A stretch of DNA of 64,000 bases from Rhodopirellula baltica SH 1 (GTDB lineage: Bacteria; Planctomycetota; Planctomycetia; Pirellulales; Pirellulaceae). Numbering within the stretch: the first letter of the stretch is position 1; the number at the start of each line of letters is the position of its first letter. Positions 44,190-53,363 of the stretch are shown one piece after another. A program made the position numbers and the translations under genes. The stretch lies in assembly GCF_000196115.1 (NCBI RefSeq), contig NC_005027.1:2108001-2172000 (forward strand), written 5' to 3'. The notes under the pieces are model-generated. The model was not told where the DNA came from. It searched no databases and worked only from the letters and a program-made list of their open reading frames with translations.

Positions 44190-47100
44190 TCAGCCTTCAG
44201 GTCGCTCCACGCCACGATAAAGTCTGGCGAAGCGTGAGGGTGCGACCACGCCTTCGTCTGCCAAATAAGCTTCCAAATCCGACGGTTGGCTGATGTCTTC
44301 CAGCCACTTCAATTCGTCGCTGGCGGCCAATACGAATGGCGTCAGACGTAGTTCCTCGGCCTTCGCGTGTGCGGCGACCAAACGTTCACGAGCGTGAACG
44401 TCCATGCCCGCAACGGGACTACGAGCCATCTGGATACCTTCGTAGAAGTCCGCCTTCATCTTCGCAAACTCGGACCGTTCGCGTCGCAGCTTCCGAAGGG
44501 AACGCTGCAACACGGTTTCGGCCGTCTTTGTTTTGCAACTCAGTGCCTGAAGAGCCAACAGACAAACGAATTCAAGGAAGTTGATTCGGATCATTTGCAC
44601 CCGGTTCAAATCGGTGAGTTGCATCTGCCGAGGCAGCAGGTCCAACTTCGACGCTCCATTGGTAACGTCCGCCGCATACAGGTCATGCAGTACATCTTTG
44701 AATTGTTGGACAAACAAGAACGACGTTGCCCCGACCTGCTTCATGCATTCACGCACACGATCCGAAGCCAGATCCATCCGAGCCAAATCATTGTCGGAAA
44801 AGAATGCAACCGATGCGTATCCCAACGTGCCCATGATGGTCACAAATTGATCATTGGTCGTCCGACCTTCCGCCTGCATCTCAGCAACGCTCTTTCGAAT
44901 CTCTGAGATCATTCCGCATTGAAAGAAAGACGCCAATTCGACGTAGGACGTGTGAGCGATTTCGAAGTTCTTGGCGTGCTCACTCAATGCATAGAACTTC
45001 TTTGACCTTGCACACGGAGCCAGCGCATCGGCGTAACGACCATCCATCGCCGCATGCCAAGCCAAACCGCTGTTGACGTCAGCGTGCCAGGACGGATCGT
45101 CTTCCGGCTTCAAAGCTCCCGACATCCGCTCCAATATCTGCCCGGCTCGTTGACGAGATTTTCCCGGGCTGTAGCAATTGAAGACGGCTTCGCCCACGCC
45201 CAACTGCAATCGTTCGCCGGCCGTCCCGAGCAAACGAACTTGCCGAGCGGCGAAGAGCGACCATTCCACCGCGATGTTGTTGTTGATGATGCTGAGCGGG
45301 CGTATCAATCGATTGCAGGCTTCGATTTGACTACCTTCTTGCCAAGTGCGGAGTGGCGATGGTTGGTCAAGCAAGCCCGTGAGATCACGCTGCATCGGCA
45401 GCAGTCGAATGATCCGCCATATCACCGACAATTTGAACGCCCATTTGGACTTCAACCGTGGCAACCCCAGTTGGTCGATCAATGGTTCCACCAATCGACT
45501 CGCATCGCTGAATTCGCCCGACCGGATCAAACACTCAACCCGGTGAAGTTCTTGCTCCACCGAAGCATGGCCGTCCAACAACTTCGCGAGCGCTTCGTGT
45601 GTCATCGCTGCGTTGCTGAGCAAACCACTGCGATGCCAAGCGAATGAAGCTTCTTTTAAATATGCGATCCGTTGTTCGCCGTCCGAATGATCCGCAGCGA
45701 CCTGCAACCACGATGCGACTTCTCGGTGAGCGAACATTTGCTGGGCTTGCTCAGCCGCCAACTTGGCCCACTCCGCCAACGGTTCGTGAGCCTCAGCACG
45801 CTGATAGTGCGATGCAATCACGTTGGCAACATCCGGCCGAACGTGAGACAGTGTTTCTGCCCAGTCCAAGTGCAACTGGCGAATATCGGGTTCTGACATT
45901 TGGTCCAGAATCCGTTCGCCCAATCGCGAATGCCAGATCTGCACCGTCGGTCCAGACGATTCACCACGGACGATCAACCGACGCCGCTGCAACTCATCCA
46001 GGTGATCTTCCAACGAAGACGCATCTTCGTCCCAAACTCGAAGTTCTTCGACCGGCAACTGACGTCCCGCCGCCGCGATTCGTCGTAACAACTGCAACGC
46101 CCCCGGCGGCAATTGTTCACACCGACTTTGCCACAGCGTTTCCATCGACGGCACGGTCATGCTGTCGCTTTCTTCGCCGTTCTTTTGAATAGCGTCTGAC
46201 AACCAACCACCTGGGCGAAGCTCTTCCAGACAGGCGTCGAGCCGATACGGCAACCCGTCAATCTGGCTCGCCAGATCCTTCAGGTGAGCCTCTGGAATTT
46301 CCAACTCGTACTTGGAGGCTTCCCGCATCAGCATTTCGATCGCGGTCTCATCGGGCAATGGCCCCAGATTGATCGTCTCATCGGGAAGTGTGATTTGTCG
46401 GTCGCCGTCGGTTCGCGATACCGTGATCAATCCCAGTCCCTGCAACTCGGGCGCTTTAGGCCGGTTCATGCTGCCGGATTGCAAATAATCCAACACCGAA
46501 ATGGTGTCGCGGTCCGCCCACTGCACATCATCAATCACGAAGAACACCGGTCCGTATTCTCGCAAGCGTTCGCAAACCTTCAGTGCGGCTTCCAGACCAC
46601 CGGGACGTGTTGGCGACGTCTGCAACAGAGGCTGCGATCGATCCACCTCCAACACTTCAGCCAATCCGGGCAGGATGCTGGTCAACACGCTGACGGTGAC
46701 AGAATCCACTTGCAACGGCTCGCGATCCATCCCGCGAAAACGCATGGTGATTTCATCGGAGATCTGGCTAAAAGCTTGCAGCGGTTTTTGATCGCGTTGC
46801 TGACAACGTGCAACGAAGACCTGGGCCCAAGAAAGCGATCGCAATTGAGACAGTGCAACATCCAACAATGTTGACTTGCCAATCCCCGAATCGCCACTGA
46901 GGTGCAATCGTTGGACTTGTCCGCCCAAGACCAAGTGGCTCCACCGGTGAATTCGCGCCAGTTCATCATGGCGGATTTGCTGGGTCGCCTCGCGAACGCG
47001 GCTGCTGTCGACGTCGGTGATCCGAGTCATCTGCATCGTCTCGAGTGGACGTCCCAATCGCGACAACGTCATCGCCATCGGACGGTCCGCCTCATCGGGT

Positions 47101-48053
47101 GCCAACATTTCATCCAACGTTTCCAACAAGTCCGCCGGAATGCTCGGATGCAATCCGCGAACGGCGTTGGTGATCAACATCCGATCTTGTTTTTCGTTGG
47201 ATTTGTCGCGACGAATGCCCAATGACTCATCGCTTCCATCGGTGGGTCGCGATTCAACCTTCAGCGATCCTTCGCGACGATATTGGGCGGCACTGAACAC
47301 ACGCAGCGCCTCCAGAACGACCATTCCCAAGCTGAACACGTCGCTTGATGGTGTGTGACGCTGGCGCACCAAGACCTCCGGTGCGACGTACATGGGCGTC
47401 CAAATCAGATACGCACGCATCGATTCCGCATCGTGTTCCTGAAACATCCCCGCGGAGTCGTAATCGATGACGACAAACCGTTTGTAGTCGTCCGTCACCA
47501 TGATGTTGCTGGGTTTCAGATCGCGGTGCACCAACTCGCGAGCGTGCATCCATCCGATCGCTGATCCAATCTGGCGTACCATTTCGGTGATGTGTTCGCA
47601 CGCCACATCCAATGGTTCGTTTCGCCAACGCCGGATAGCGGTGGTCAAGTTGACACCGTCGATCCGTTCCATGCTGAACGCGACCGTTTTGTCGTGCTCG
47701 TGGATCCCGTGCAAACGCATCAAGTTGCGATGGTTCAGCTTGGCCATCCGACGGAACCCCGTCTTGGCCAGCGTCGTGCCCGGGTCGTCTTCAACGGCCA
47801 AAATCTTCAACGCGACAGGCTTCTCAGTCGCATTCTCTCGAGCGGCAAATACCCATCCGTGTGTACCGGACCCCAGCCATTCATCGAGAGTGAATTCGCC
47901 CCATGTATCGCCGGCCTTGAACGGCGGCGCCTGCAGACGTGGGCGTGGTTTGATGCCTTGAGTCTCACGGTCAAGGATGTGCTTGGTCCGTGTGTCCTGG
48001 CTTGCCAGTGGACGCATCCACTCATCACCGGTGTAGTCTTCCCATTGCGACAT
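44190..48053 (-). CDS. Ser/Thr protein kinase fused to an AAA ATPase/TPR region
   Basis: A 1287-residue cytoplasmic protein. Residues about 50-330 form a kinase: Gly loop LGSGTHGWVFA, Lys in VALKIL, HRDLKPSNIM, and APEVL. The DFG position reads VIDYDSAG, an Asp-Tyr-Asp variant. Residues about 385-600 are an AAA/STAND ATPase with Walker A GDSGIGKSTLLD and Walker B VFFVIDDVQWADR, and the rest is a long helical, TPR-like region. The layout matches PknK-type kinases that sense and regulate via ATPase switching. The ATG at 48053 lies 400 bases from tRNA-His, head to head. Substrates are unknown; the FHA protein upstream at 40090 is a plausible reader of its phosphorylation. Confidence 0.88.
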   Translation of the reverse strand: MSQWEDYTGDEWMRPLASQDTRTKHILDRETQGIKPRPRLQAPPFKAGDTWGEFTLDEWLGSGTHGWVFAARENATEKPVALKILAVEDDPGTTLAKTGFRRMAKLNHRNLMRLHGIHEHDKTVAFSMERIDGVNLTTAIRRWRNEPLDVACEHITEMVRQIGSAIGWMHARELVHRDLKPSNIMVTDDYKRFVVIDYDSAGMFQEHDAESMRAYLIWTPMYVAPEVLVRQRHTPSSDVFSLGMVVLEALRVFSAAQYRREGSLKVESRPTDGSDESLGIRRDKSNEKQDRMLITNAVRGLHPSIPADLLETLDEMLAPDEADRPMAMTLSRLGRPLETMQMTRITDVDSSRVREATQQIRHDELARIHRWSHLVLGGQVQRLHLSGDSGIGKSTLLDVALSQLRSLSWAQVFVARCQQRDQKPLQAFSQISDEITMRFRGMDREPLQVDSVTVSVLTSILPGLAEVLEVDRSQPLLQTSPTRPGGLEAALKVCERLREYGPVFFVIDDVQWADRDTISVLDYLQSGSMNRPKAPELQGLGLITVSRTDGDRQITLPDETINLGPLPDETAIEMLMREASKYELEIPEAHLKDLASQIDGLPYRLDACLEELRPGGWLSDAIQKNGEESDSMTVPSMETLWQSRCEQLPPGALQLLRRIAAAGRQLPVEELRVWDEDASSLEDHLDELQRRRLIVRGESSGPTVQIWHSRLGERILDQMSEPDIRQLHLDWAETLSHVRPDVANVIASHYQRAEAHEPLAEWAKLAAEQAQQMFAHREVASWLQVAADHSDGEQRIAYLKEASFAWHRSGLLSNAAMTHEALAKLLDGHASVEQELHRVECLIRSGEFSDASRLVEPLIDQLGLPRLKSKWAFKLSVIWRIIRLLPMQRDLTGLLDQPSPLRTWQEGSQIEACNRLIRPLSIINNNIAVEWSLFAARQVRLLGTAGERLQLGVGEAVFNCYSPGKSRQRAGQILERMSGALKPEDDPSWHADVNSGLAWHAAMDGRYADALAPCARSKKFYALSEHAKNFEIAHTSYVELASFFQCGMISEIRKSVAEMQAEGRTTNDQFVTIMGTLGYASVAFFSDNDLARMDLASDRVRECMKQVGATSFLFVQQFKDVLHDLYAADVTNGASKLDLLPRQMQLTDLNRVQMIRINFLEFVCLLALQALSCKTKTAETVLQRSLRKLRRERSEFAKMKADFYEGIQMARSPVAGMDVHARERLVAAHAKAEELRLTPFVLAASDELKWLEDISQPSDLEAYLADEGVVAPSRFARLYRGVERPEG

Positions 48054-48414
48054 TTCAAACGGGCCATCGTTCAGGGGGCATTGTCAGACCGTCCTCGTCA
48101 TCATCGTAGCATTCCTGCGCCGGCGCTTCAAAAAGAAGCACGCATATCTGCGAAGTCGCCGAAAAGAATCGAGCCGCGTTGCAACGTCATTTGGGGGCAA
48201 GGCTCGGGTTCAGTCAGCGAACTTGCAAACGATTGTGAGCGAAACTGCATCCACCCACCTGCTTCGGGGGTATCCTGCCACGCTGGTGTATCCACGTCCA
48301 GTTTAAATGGACGTACGCGCCAGACGAAGCAGCAAATTGGTTGGACAGTTCCAATTTTGCGGACAAGCAGCGTAATTCTATGGCGGATTGGTCATTCCGG
48401 ACGTTCCAACGGGA

Positions 48415-48443
48415 TTGACCACGTCAGACCACGTCGATAAATT
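48415..48443 (+). promoter_or_regulatory. Promoter of tRNA-His
   Basis: TTGACC (48415-48420) and TAAATT (48438-48443) are 17 bases apart. Transcription would begin about 8 bases before the mature tRNA. The match to a sigma-70 promoter is good for the -35 box and weak for the -10 box. Confidence 0.5.
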
Positions 48444-48457
48444 CGTCGCTCGCTCAC

Positions 48458-48532
48458 GGTGGTTGTAGTTCAGTTGGTTAGAACGTCGGATTGTGATTCC
48501 GAAGGTCGGGGGTTCGAGTCCCCTCAGCCACC
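48458..48532 (+). tRNA. tRNA-His (GTG)
   Basis: The acceptor stem GTGGTTG/CAGCCAC closes, with an extra G at -1 as needed by histidyl-tRNA synthetase. The anticodon loop is TTGTGAT in stem TCGGA/TCCGA, and the T loop is TTCGAGT in stem GGGGG/CCCCT. CCA is not encoded. The 3' part, from the anticodon loop to the end, is repeated at 55047-55091. Confidence 0.95.
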
Positions 48533-48534
48533 CT
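48490..48534 (+). repeat. attL: 45-bp direct repeat inside tRNA-His
   Basis: This 45-bp word runs from the base before the anticodon loop to 2 bases past the tRNA and is identical to 55047-55091. Here it is part of the complete tRNA gene, so integration kept the tRNA working. Confidence 0.9.
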
Positions 48535-48678
48535 TTGATTTTTGTCGTAAATAGCAGGTCGAAACGCTCCTCGCGTTACCACCACGATGGTGTGCGGCCC
48601 CGTTTGAATTCGAGACCATAACTAAAAACCCCCTCGTTCGGGGTTCGGTTAAGGTCTCCCAACCGGGAGTTCTCACAC

Positions 48679-49056
48679 ATGGCACGCCCTAAGTCCAAGA
48701 TGCCCGCACGACGATTCCACGTTAGTGGGCAATCAATCGTCACGTTCAACAGCCGAACGTACTATCTCGGGCCTCACGACAGCCCTGAATCGCTCGCTCG
48801 ATATGCCGTGCTTCTGGCCAAGTATCAATCCGGTGGTTTGAAGATGCCCGAAGACTTTTCGGTGAGCGACATCGAGCCCCAAATCCAAGCCATGCTCGGG
48901 GACTCAGAAGCGGGACTGATCCAGGAGCAGCAAGAGAACGCGCCCGTCCTGGTCAGCCACGTAACCGCCCTCTACCGAGAGCACTTGAAGGCCAAGTACC
49001 CAAGCCACCGGGTAATGTTTGCCAATCCCGTGCGAACCTTGACCGCCAACTGCTGA
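48679..49056 (+). pseudogene. Tyrosine integrase, N-terminal remnant
   Basis: A 125-residue frame whose first 108 residues look like the N-terminus of a planctomycete tyrosine integrase: MARPKSKMPARRFHVSGQS, YYLGPHDSPESLARYAVLL, then VTALYREHLKAKYP. The last 15 residues change character and the frame stops, so the core-binding and catalytic domains are missing. A strong hairpin follows. It lies 147 bases past the tRNA in the same direction, the usual integrase position for such islands. Confidence 0.75.
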
Positions 49057-49080
49057 GGTCTATGATGATTGTACGGGAAG

Positions 49081-49136
49081 CAGCTCTGGGGGCATTGGCG
49101 TTCTAAAACAAACGCCCTCAGAGCTGTGTCTTTTTT
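49081..49136 (+). terminator. Strong terminator-like hairpin after the integrase remnant
   Basis: CAGCTCTG (49081-49088) pairs with CAGAGCTG (49119-49126); inside, GGCGTT (49097-49102) pairs with AACGCC (49111-49116) with an 8-base bulge on one side. A run of six T follows at 49131-49136. Confidence 0.75.
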
Positions 49137-49274
49137 CTGTTGGCCATCGTCTTGGTGGCATCTTTGGTCGCGAATATCTTGTGCGACACCTTGAGTATTG
49201 GCAGACAACAAAAACGTGACAAGGTAAATGGCCTACTTTTTTGCCATTCGCTGGCGATCATTTTCGGGGATTTT

Positions 49275-49345
49275 GAAAAGCCTCAAGTTGAGGCTATTAA
49301 ATCTAGCCCGCAAAACACGGTGTTTTTGAAAAGCCTCACGTTGAG
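49275..49345. repeat. Direct repeat GAAAAGCCTCAnGTTGAG
   Basis: GAAAAGCCTCAAGTTGAG (49275-49292) recurs as GAAAAGCCTCACGTTGAG (49328-49345), 53 bases apart, about five helical turns. Each centre is a small palindrome (CCTCA..TGAG). A related palindrome stands at 50013-50037. Nothing else is recognised between 49137 and 49382. Confidence 0.6.
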
Positions 49346-49382
49346 ATCGCGAAGTCAAATCTCTGTTGAATTGACCATTCGT

Positions 49383-49811
49383 TTAAGGTTGAGCGTCGGC
49401 ATCGGAGTCGATGACACGTGGCTTGAACACGATTGCCAGATCATCACCCAGCTTTGGGGCGCAACGCATCCCTGGCTTCAGTAGAAATTTCGATTGTTCG
49501 GAATAGGATTCAGTCACGAGTCTGGTAACCGACTGCTTTGTGGACTCGTACTCAATCGACACCTGAATAGTATCGTCTAGTTTCGCAGTAGCCGTGATTG
49601 ATAAGGACTGCCCGTCCTTGAGTTCAATAACCCTTGGCGACCCGGAAACGAATTCAATCTCACCAAGATTTTCAACTGGCATATCGGACGGGATCGAGGG
49701 GAACTGTTGGCGTATCCTCAACTCCTCCTCGCTTGCCTCAGAACAACCTGAAAGCAGTAGCGGCGCGAGGGCAAGCAGTTGCCCAAGCAGCAAGTAGCGT
49801 GTGGTTTGCAT
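49383..49811 (-). CDS. Small lipoprotein
   Basis: A 142-residue protein starting at ATG 49811. The signal peptide LGQLLALAPLLLSGC ends in a lipobox (LLSGC, Cys about 22), so it is anchored in a membrane. The mature part is about 120 residues of beta-rich sequence (DGQSLSITATAKLDDTIQVS) with no family recognised. It is island cargo; its end lies 250 bases past the integrase terminator. Confidence 0.75.
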   Translation of the reverse strand: MQTTRYLLLGQLLALAPLLLSGCSEASEEELRIRQQFPSIPSDMPVENLGEIEFVSGSPRVIELKDGQSLSITATAKLDDTIQVSIEYESTKQSVTRLVTESYSEQSKFLLKPGMRCAPKLGDDLAIVFKPRVIDSDADAQP

Positions 49812-49859
49812 AGTATTCGAGAGCAGCCAAGGCGGAGTTGTTGACGGAAGCGTCGCTGT

Positions 49860-50163
49860 GAATGTGATTGTAGCTTCGTTCGCTCGCTCGCGGTTTCGAA
49901 TCTGGAGCAACCTTCTCCACGGCGTCGTGGATCTCCATACGGGCTCCGGCGCGCTCGACCGTTGCGCGGCCAACACCTTCCTCCTTCGCGATGCGAGATG
50001 CAGCTGGCTCTGAATAAACCTCAGCTTGAGGTTTATTGCGTTTACCAGCTTTTAAGTGCTCGCCTTTCGGCTTTTTCTCAGCGTTCAGCCGACGCCCGAT
50101 CCGCATCAATGCTTCTCGCTCGCACTTCTTGATCTCTTCGTCTGTCTTGGCTCTACGGGCTCT
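49860..50163 (-). pseudogene. HTH (plasmid/phage type) protein remnant 1
   Basis: A frame with RAKTDEEIKKCEREALMRIG, AEKKPKGEHLKAGKRNKP, then IAKEEGVGRATVERAGARME and IHDAVEKVAP. This matches the helix-turn-helix proteins of plasmids and prophages that have a charged linker before an A-x-x-x-G-V-S/G-x-x-T-V/I-x-R motif. Neither a start codon for the domain nor the C-terminal part is present. It lies directly behind the FRG stop codon and is related to the fragment at 51073-51675. Confidence 0.6.
50013..50037. repeat. Perfect 11-bp palindrome arm pair
   Basis: AATAAACCTCA (50013-50023) and TGAGGTTTATT (50027-50037) are perfect inverse copies with a 3-base centre. The CCTCA/TGAG core matches the repeats at 49275 and 49328. 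It falls inside the HTH remnant, so it could be coding by chance or a bound site. Confidence 0.5.
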
Positions 50164-51007
50164 CGTCGCCAATGTATCCGAGCGAAGTATCGAAATCGAT
50201 TTCCCATAGCGCGTTGATATACCGGGATGCGCCATCCAAATCAGGAAATAGAGTCATTCGGTTGATATTCATTTTATTGAGCATCTGAAGGCAGCCACTT
50301 CGATCATCGTTCTTTATGACCATCTTGATCAGAACGGCGCGTGCATGGAGATTTGTTTGCGACGATTCGTTCGAAAAATGCTTCTGGACGTAGCCTTCAA
50401 GGTCGGTTTGTTTCGGCATTTTGAGGAATAAGCCCGACTGAGCGACAAGCCGGCTACTGGTCTCGGTAGTTGGTGAAAAAAGTCGTGGTGAAGGGTCAGA
50501 CTCGGTCGAGTGTTCGCCGATCACGCTTGTTGAAAGCGCAAATACAGCTCTGTTATCGGGTGGCGACATCTTACCTCCGGCATCAAGTACCAATTCATCC
50601 TCGAATGCGAAGAATAACGCGGCGAACGGCAGGAGTGTCCAATCGAGCATTGGCGTAGCCAAGCCGTGATGTTGTGCCAAAGCCCAGGATTCGTCGTCAT
50701 CGAGTTGTGGTGGATTAGATCCTCTACGTCCGCGAATTGCTTGTCTGAATGCCGTGAGGTGTCTTTCTCGCGACACAGGCGGGCAGTTGAAACTTTGTGG
50801 AATGCTTCCGTACCGGTTGGGTTTTGTTGGAAATCGCTTTTCTAGGCGATCGAGACTGGAATCCACGAGCCAATCGGCATCCGCTTGACCACGGAAGATG
50901 TATGCGGGCTTGTTCGATAGATCGTCTGCGATCAACGCGTAGAAATCCTTCCACGAATCCAATGTGCGGGTTTGAACGCCCCGATCGACGTTTCGACTTT
51001 CATACAT
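50153..51007 (-). CDS. FRG-domain protein
   Basis: A 284-residue protein starting at ATG 51007; an in-frame GTG at 51139 would add 44 unlike residues. Residues about 15-170 hold the FRG domain: SWKDFYALIADDLSNKPAYI and FRGQADADWLVDSSLDR, then ALAQHHGLATPMLDWTLLPF and AALFFAFEDEL. The tail has RAVLIKMVIKNDDRSGCLQM and ends in ALWEIDFDTSLGYIG. FRG proteins occur in accessory regions and are suspected to be toxins or defence effectors, with no established reaction. It stands between two fragments of the same HTH family, and its GC content is lower than the flanking core genes. Confidence 0.85.
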   Translation of the reverse strand: MYESRNVDRGVQTRTLDSWKDFYALIADDLSNKPAYIFRGQADADWLVDSSLDRLEKRFPTKPNRYGSIPQSFNCPPVSRERHLTAFRQAIRGRRGSNPPQLDDDESWALAQHHGLATPMLDWTLLPFAALFFAFEDELVLDAGGKMSPPDNRAVFALSTSVIGEHSTESDPSPRLFSPTTETSSRLVAQSGLFLKMPKQTDLEGYVQKHFSNESSQTNLHARAVLIKMVIKNDDRSGCLQMLNKMNINRMTLFPDLDGASRYINALWEIDFDTSLGYIGDESP

Positions 51008-51072
51008 GAGGTCACGCGCCCCTGAGCTAGACAACGAATTGCGATCTATCCTACGGTCAGGCGCTAGAAAAC

Positions 51073-51675
51073 TCAGCGGAACTGGTCGAGCTGAGCCACT
51101 AGCTGGCGGAAGATCTTGCGCTGAACTTTGTCGCCACACTTGGAAGAATGCGGTTGGTCATTACGATTGCACTGGACCCGCTGCCCAACGCCTGCGATCG
51201 AGTCTACCAGATACGAATAATGCCGGTTCCGCAGCGATGAAAATCCCGGTAGCGGAGCCTGGACTGGGCGGGATCGCATCACCGTGCGACTTTTCGATGA
51301 AGCCGGCAAAACGTCGAACGTGATCGCGTAGCTGCATTTCCTGAAGGGCTTCATTGCCTCAGCAACATCCTTGTCAGGCATGCTGGCGATCTTTTCTGCC
51401 GCCTTGGGATCAGCCTCCTGGACTGCGTCGTGAAGCTCCGCGCGAACTGCGTCACGACGAATCGTCTTCTCTCCGACGCCGTGCTTTTCTGCGAGTTCAG
51501 CGGACACCCGCTGGCCTGTTTCCTGCTTTGGGACATTTTGTCCCTTAGCAGAAACGGTTGGCCTCTCACCAGTTTTCGCCTTCGCTTTCCCGCCACTGGA
51601 AGCACGCTCCTTCTCCGATTTCTTCGCAGCGTTGTACTCCCGCCCTCGCAGGATTTTCGCCTCTTGCGGACTCAC
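51073..51675 (-). pseudogene. HTH (plasmid/phage type) protein remnant 2
   Basis: The reading frame contains NVSPQEAKILRGREYNAAKK, a charged linker, then VSAELAEKHGVGEKTIRRDA and HDAVQEADPKAAEKIASM. The frame is open to about 51790 upstream with matching residues (KKIRFTSRAEAAQWIREHQ) but no start codon, so the N-terminus is cut. After PDKDVAEAMK the sequence loses family character, so the C-terminus is cut or frameshifted. It is a relative of the fragment at 49860-50163. Confidence 0.65.
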
Positions 51676-51879
51676 ATTGCGGCGGTTGGCCTGGTGCTCC
51701 CTGATCCACTGGGCGGCTTCGGCACGACTGGTGAACCGTATCTTCTTGCACCGTAAAACAATACTAACTTTCGCAGCTGAAAAACCCGAATCGATCGCCC
51801 TAAGATGAATAAAAGGACGCCTTGTTTATTGGGGAGCGATCCCAAAAGCATTTCTCGAAAGCAAAGAAGGTGACAAACG

Positions 51880-52275
51880 ATGACGACTCTACAGCAGAAG
51901 GACCTAGTGGATTTCAGCGGCGAACCGGTCTTTTACCAAAGTCCCTTGAACAAAAAGGTTCTCTATACGAAAGGCATTCGCCACGTAATTGACGCAGGAG
52001 AAGCCAACTGGCTAATCACTGACATCATCGCTTGGATGAAGTCCAAGAAATTTCAGAAGGCCGTCGAAGAAGACGAACGGCTTCAGTATGTGGTTAGCTG
52101 GAAACTCGAAGTCTTCGAGGATCGATCAGCCCGCCTCACCGCAAGAGCAGACCACGAAAGTGAGGCGTTCATTACGCAGGACTACAGGCAAACAAACTTT
52201 CCGCTTCAGGAGATTGAAATTTGGCAGTCGGCGAACGGTGAGCACGAAGTCCTTTATCTGCCGAGCGAGCGATAG
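51880..52275 (+). CDS. DUF6876-family protein
   Basis: A 131-residue cytoplasmic protein with a good ribosome site (GAAGGTGAC). It resembles DUF6876: YTKGIRHVIDAGEANWLITD and IIAWMKSKKFQK, LQYVVSWKLEVF, FITQDYRQTNFPLQEIEIW and the C-terminal VLYLPSER. Members are found in plasmids, phages and islands of many phyla; function unknown. It is probable cargo of the tRNA-His island, standing alone between two reverse-strand genes. Confidence 0.8.
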   Translation: MTTLQQKDLVDFSGEPVFYQSPLNKKVLYTKGIRHVIDAGEANWLITDIIAWMKSKKFQKAVEEDERLQYVVSWKLEVFEDRSARLTARADHESEAFITQDYRQTNFPLQEIEIWQSANGEHEVLYLPSER

Positions 52276-52295
52276 CAAGGCTTCTGATTCGGTAA

Positions 52296-52335
52296 GAAAA
52301 AAGCCTCCGCCAGGCTGACTTGAGCTGGCGGAGGC
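52296..52335 (-). terminator. Bidirectional terminator
   Basis: GCCTCCGCCAG (52303-52313) pairs perfectly with CTGGCGGAGGC (52325-52335). On the reverse strand it is followed by TTTTTT (52297-52302), so it ends the zinc-ribbon transcript from the right. It may also stop the DUF6876 gene from the left. Confidence 0.8.
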
Positions 52336-52438
52336 CCCCGTTTCCGCGTCGGGTCATGTCCCCCGCCGCATTCGTAGGTTATGGCGATGCGGTGCCCGAT
52401 TCAATCTCTTGGTTCGACGTTGGTTGTTCGGGGAAACT

Positions 52439-52678
52439 TTATTCCAGGAAAATCGAAAGTGAGCTTGGTTCGTTGAATCGCAAATTAGCAAGCAAATGGG
52501 CGAACTGCTTCAACTTCTCGTGTTCCGCTTTGGTAGCCAGCAATTTTCCGCAGCTATCGCAGACAAGGTTCGCAGATTCGAGCCGATTCAAGTCGGCAAT
52601 GGGTATATGAATTTGATGGGGGCAGCGTCGGCAATCGAGGCGAATTCTGTTGGTATCGGAAACTTTCACTTCAGGCAT
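52439..52678 (-). CDS. Small zinc-ribbon protein
   Basis: A 79-residue protein with two CxxC pairs, CRRC (residues 16-19) and CDSC (40-43), likely binding one zinc ion. Between them is IHIPIADLNRLESANLV and after them a helix KLLATKAEHEKLKQFAHLLA. The ATG at 52678 has GAGCG upstream and a terminator lies 100 bases past its stop. No function can be assigned. It is part of the island cargo. Confidence 0.65.
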   Translation of the reverse strand: MPEVKVSDTNRIRLDCRRCPHQIHIPIADLNRLESANLVCDSCGKLLATKAEHEKLKQFAHLLANLRFNEPSSLSIFLE

Positions 52679-53042
52679 GCTCGCTCCAGTGCTTCTGCTA
52701 TGGCTCGCTCGCGGCGGTCGCTTCAGCTCGCCATCGTCAGATCAAGTGTGGCTAGGTAAATCCGCTCGCACAGCATTTTATGCGAGACACTGGAGCCAGT
52801 GTCGCGACTTGGCGATCAGATAGCCAGCGGTGATAATCACTCGCAAAGCAGGTTTAACCCGCCGACCATAGGACGCGTGACTTCCCGAGAATTACCATAC
52901 CTTTTGCAACATCCGCTTGACGGGTCTTTCCGTTTTTGCCATGTTTATCGCACGACCGACACATAGCCGTCGCAACCGGCTGGTCGTACCGGGAACCGTT
53001 TTCACTATCGAAGTTCACCTTCTTACCGTTGCGAGTCCCAAT
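52679..53042. other. Stretch without a supported gene
   Basis: A reverse-strand frame from 53105 to 52854 contains two close Cys (MCRSCDKHG) but has no ribosome site and no family resemblance. No RNA gene or repeat was recognised. Confidence 0.35.
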
Positions 53043-53363
53043 ATGTTCAGTCGTTTGCTTACGCTGGTTTCGTCTTCCTTCACTACTCGTGTTGATCGCG
53101 AGCACGCCGCCCTAAAGCGGATTCTGACTACCGCTGGCATGATCGAGTCATCTCGTCGCGGTTACTCCGCTGCCGATCTTGCCTCTTGCGTCGGCGAGTA
53201 CATTGGGACGCCCGTTGGCATGGGCACCACTTGCGACGACCTCGACTTGCTTGAGACGGTCGGTGTCATTCGTGAGGACGATGGGGTTTGGACATGGGAT
53301 TGCATCGGCGTCGATCGCAATCAGACCGTGGTTTCCCGCTTGTCGTCTCACTTGGTCGGCTGA
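53043..53363 (+). CDS. Hypothetical small protein
   Basis: A 106-residue frame from ATG 53043 (also open further upstream). It contains EHAALKRILTTAGMIESSRR and ADLASCVGEYIG, then DDLDLLETVGVIREDDGVW, resembling a winged-helix-like pattern of helix, helix and acidic wing. Not recognised; it is probable cargo but could be a fragment. Confidence 0.4.
   Translation: MFSRLLTLVSSSFTTRVDREHAALKRILTTAGMIESSRRGYSAADLASCVGEYIGTPVGMGTTCDDLDLLETVGVIREDDGVWTWDCIGVDRNQTVVSRLSSHLVG

Noticed and set aside
49081-49136. An IS end
   Set aside because: The hairpin resembles a transposon terminus, but no transposase or paired end was found and the T run fits a terminator better.
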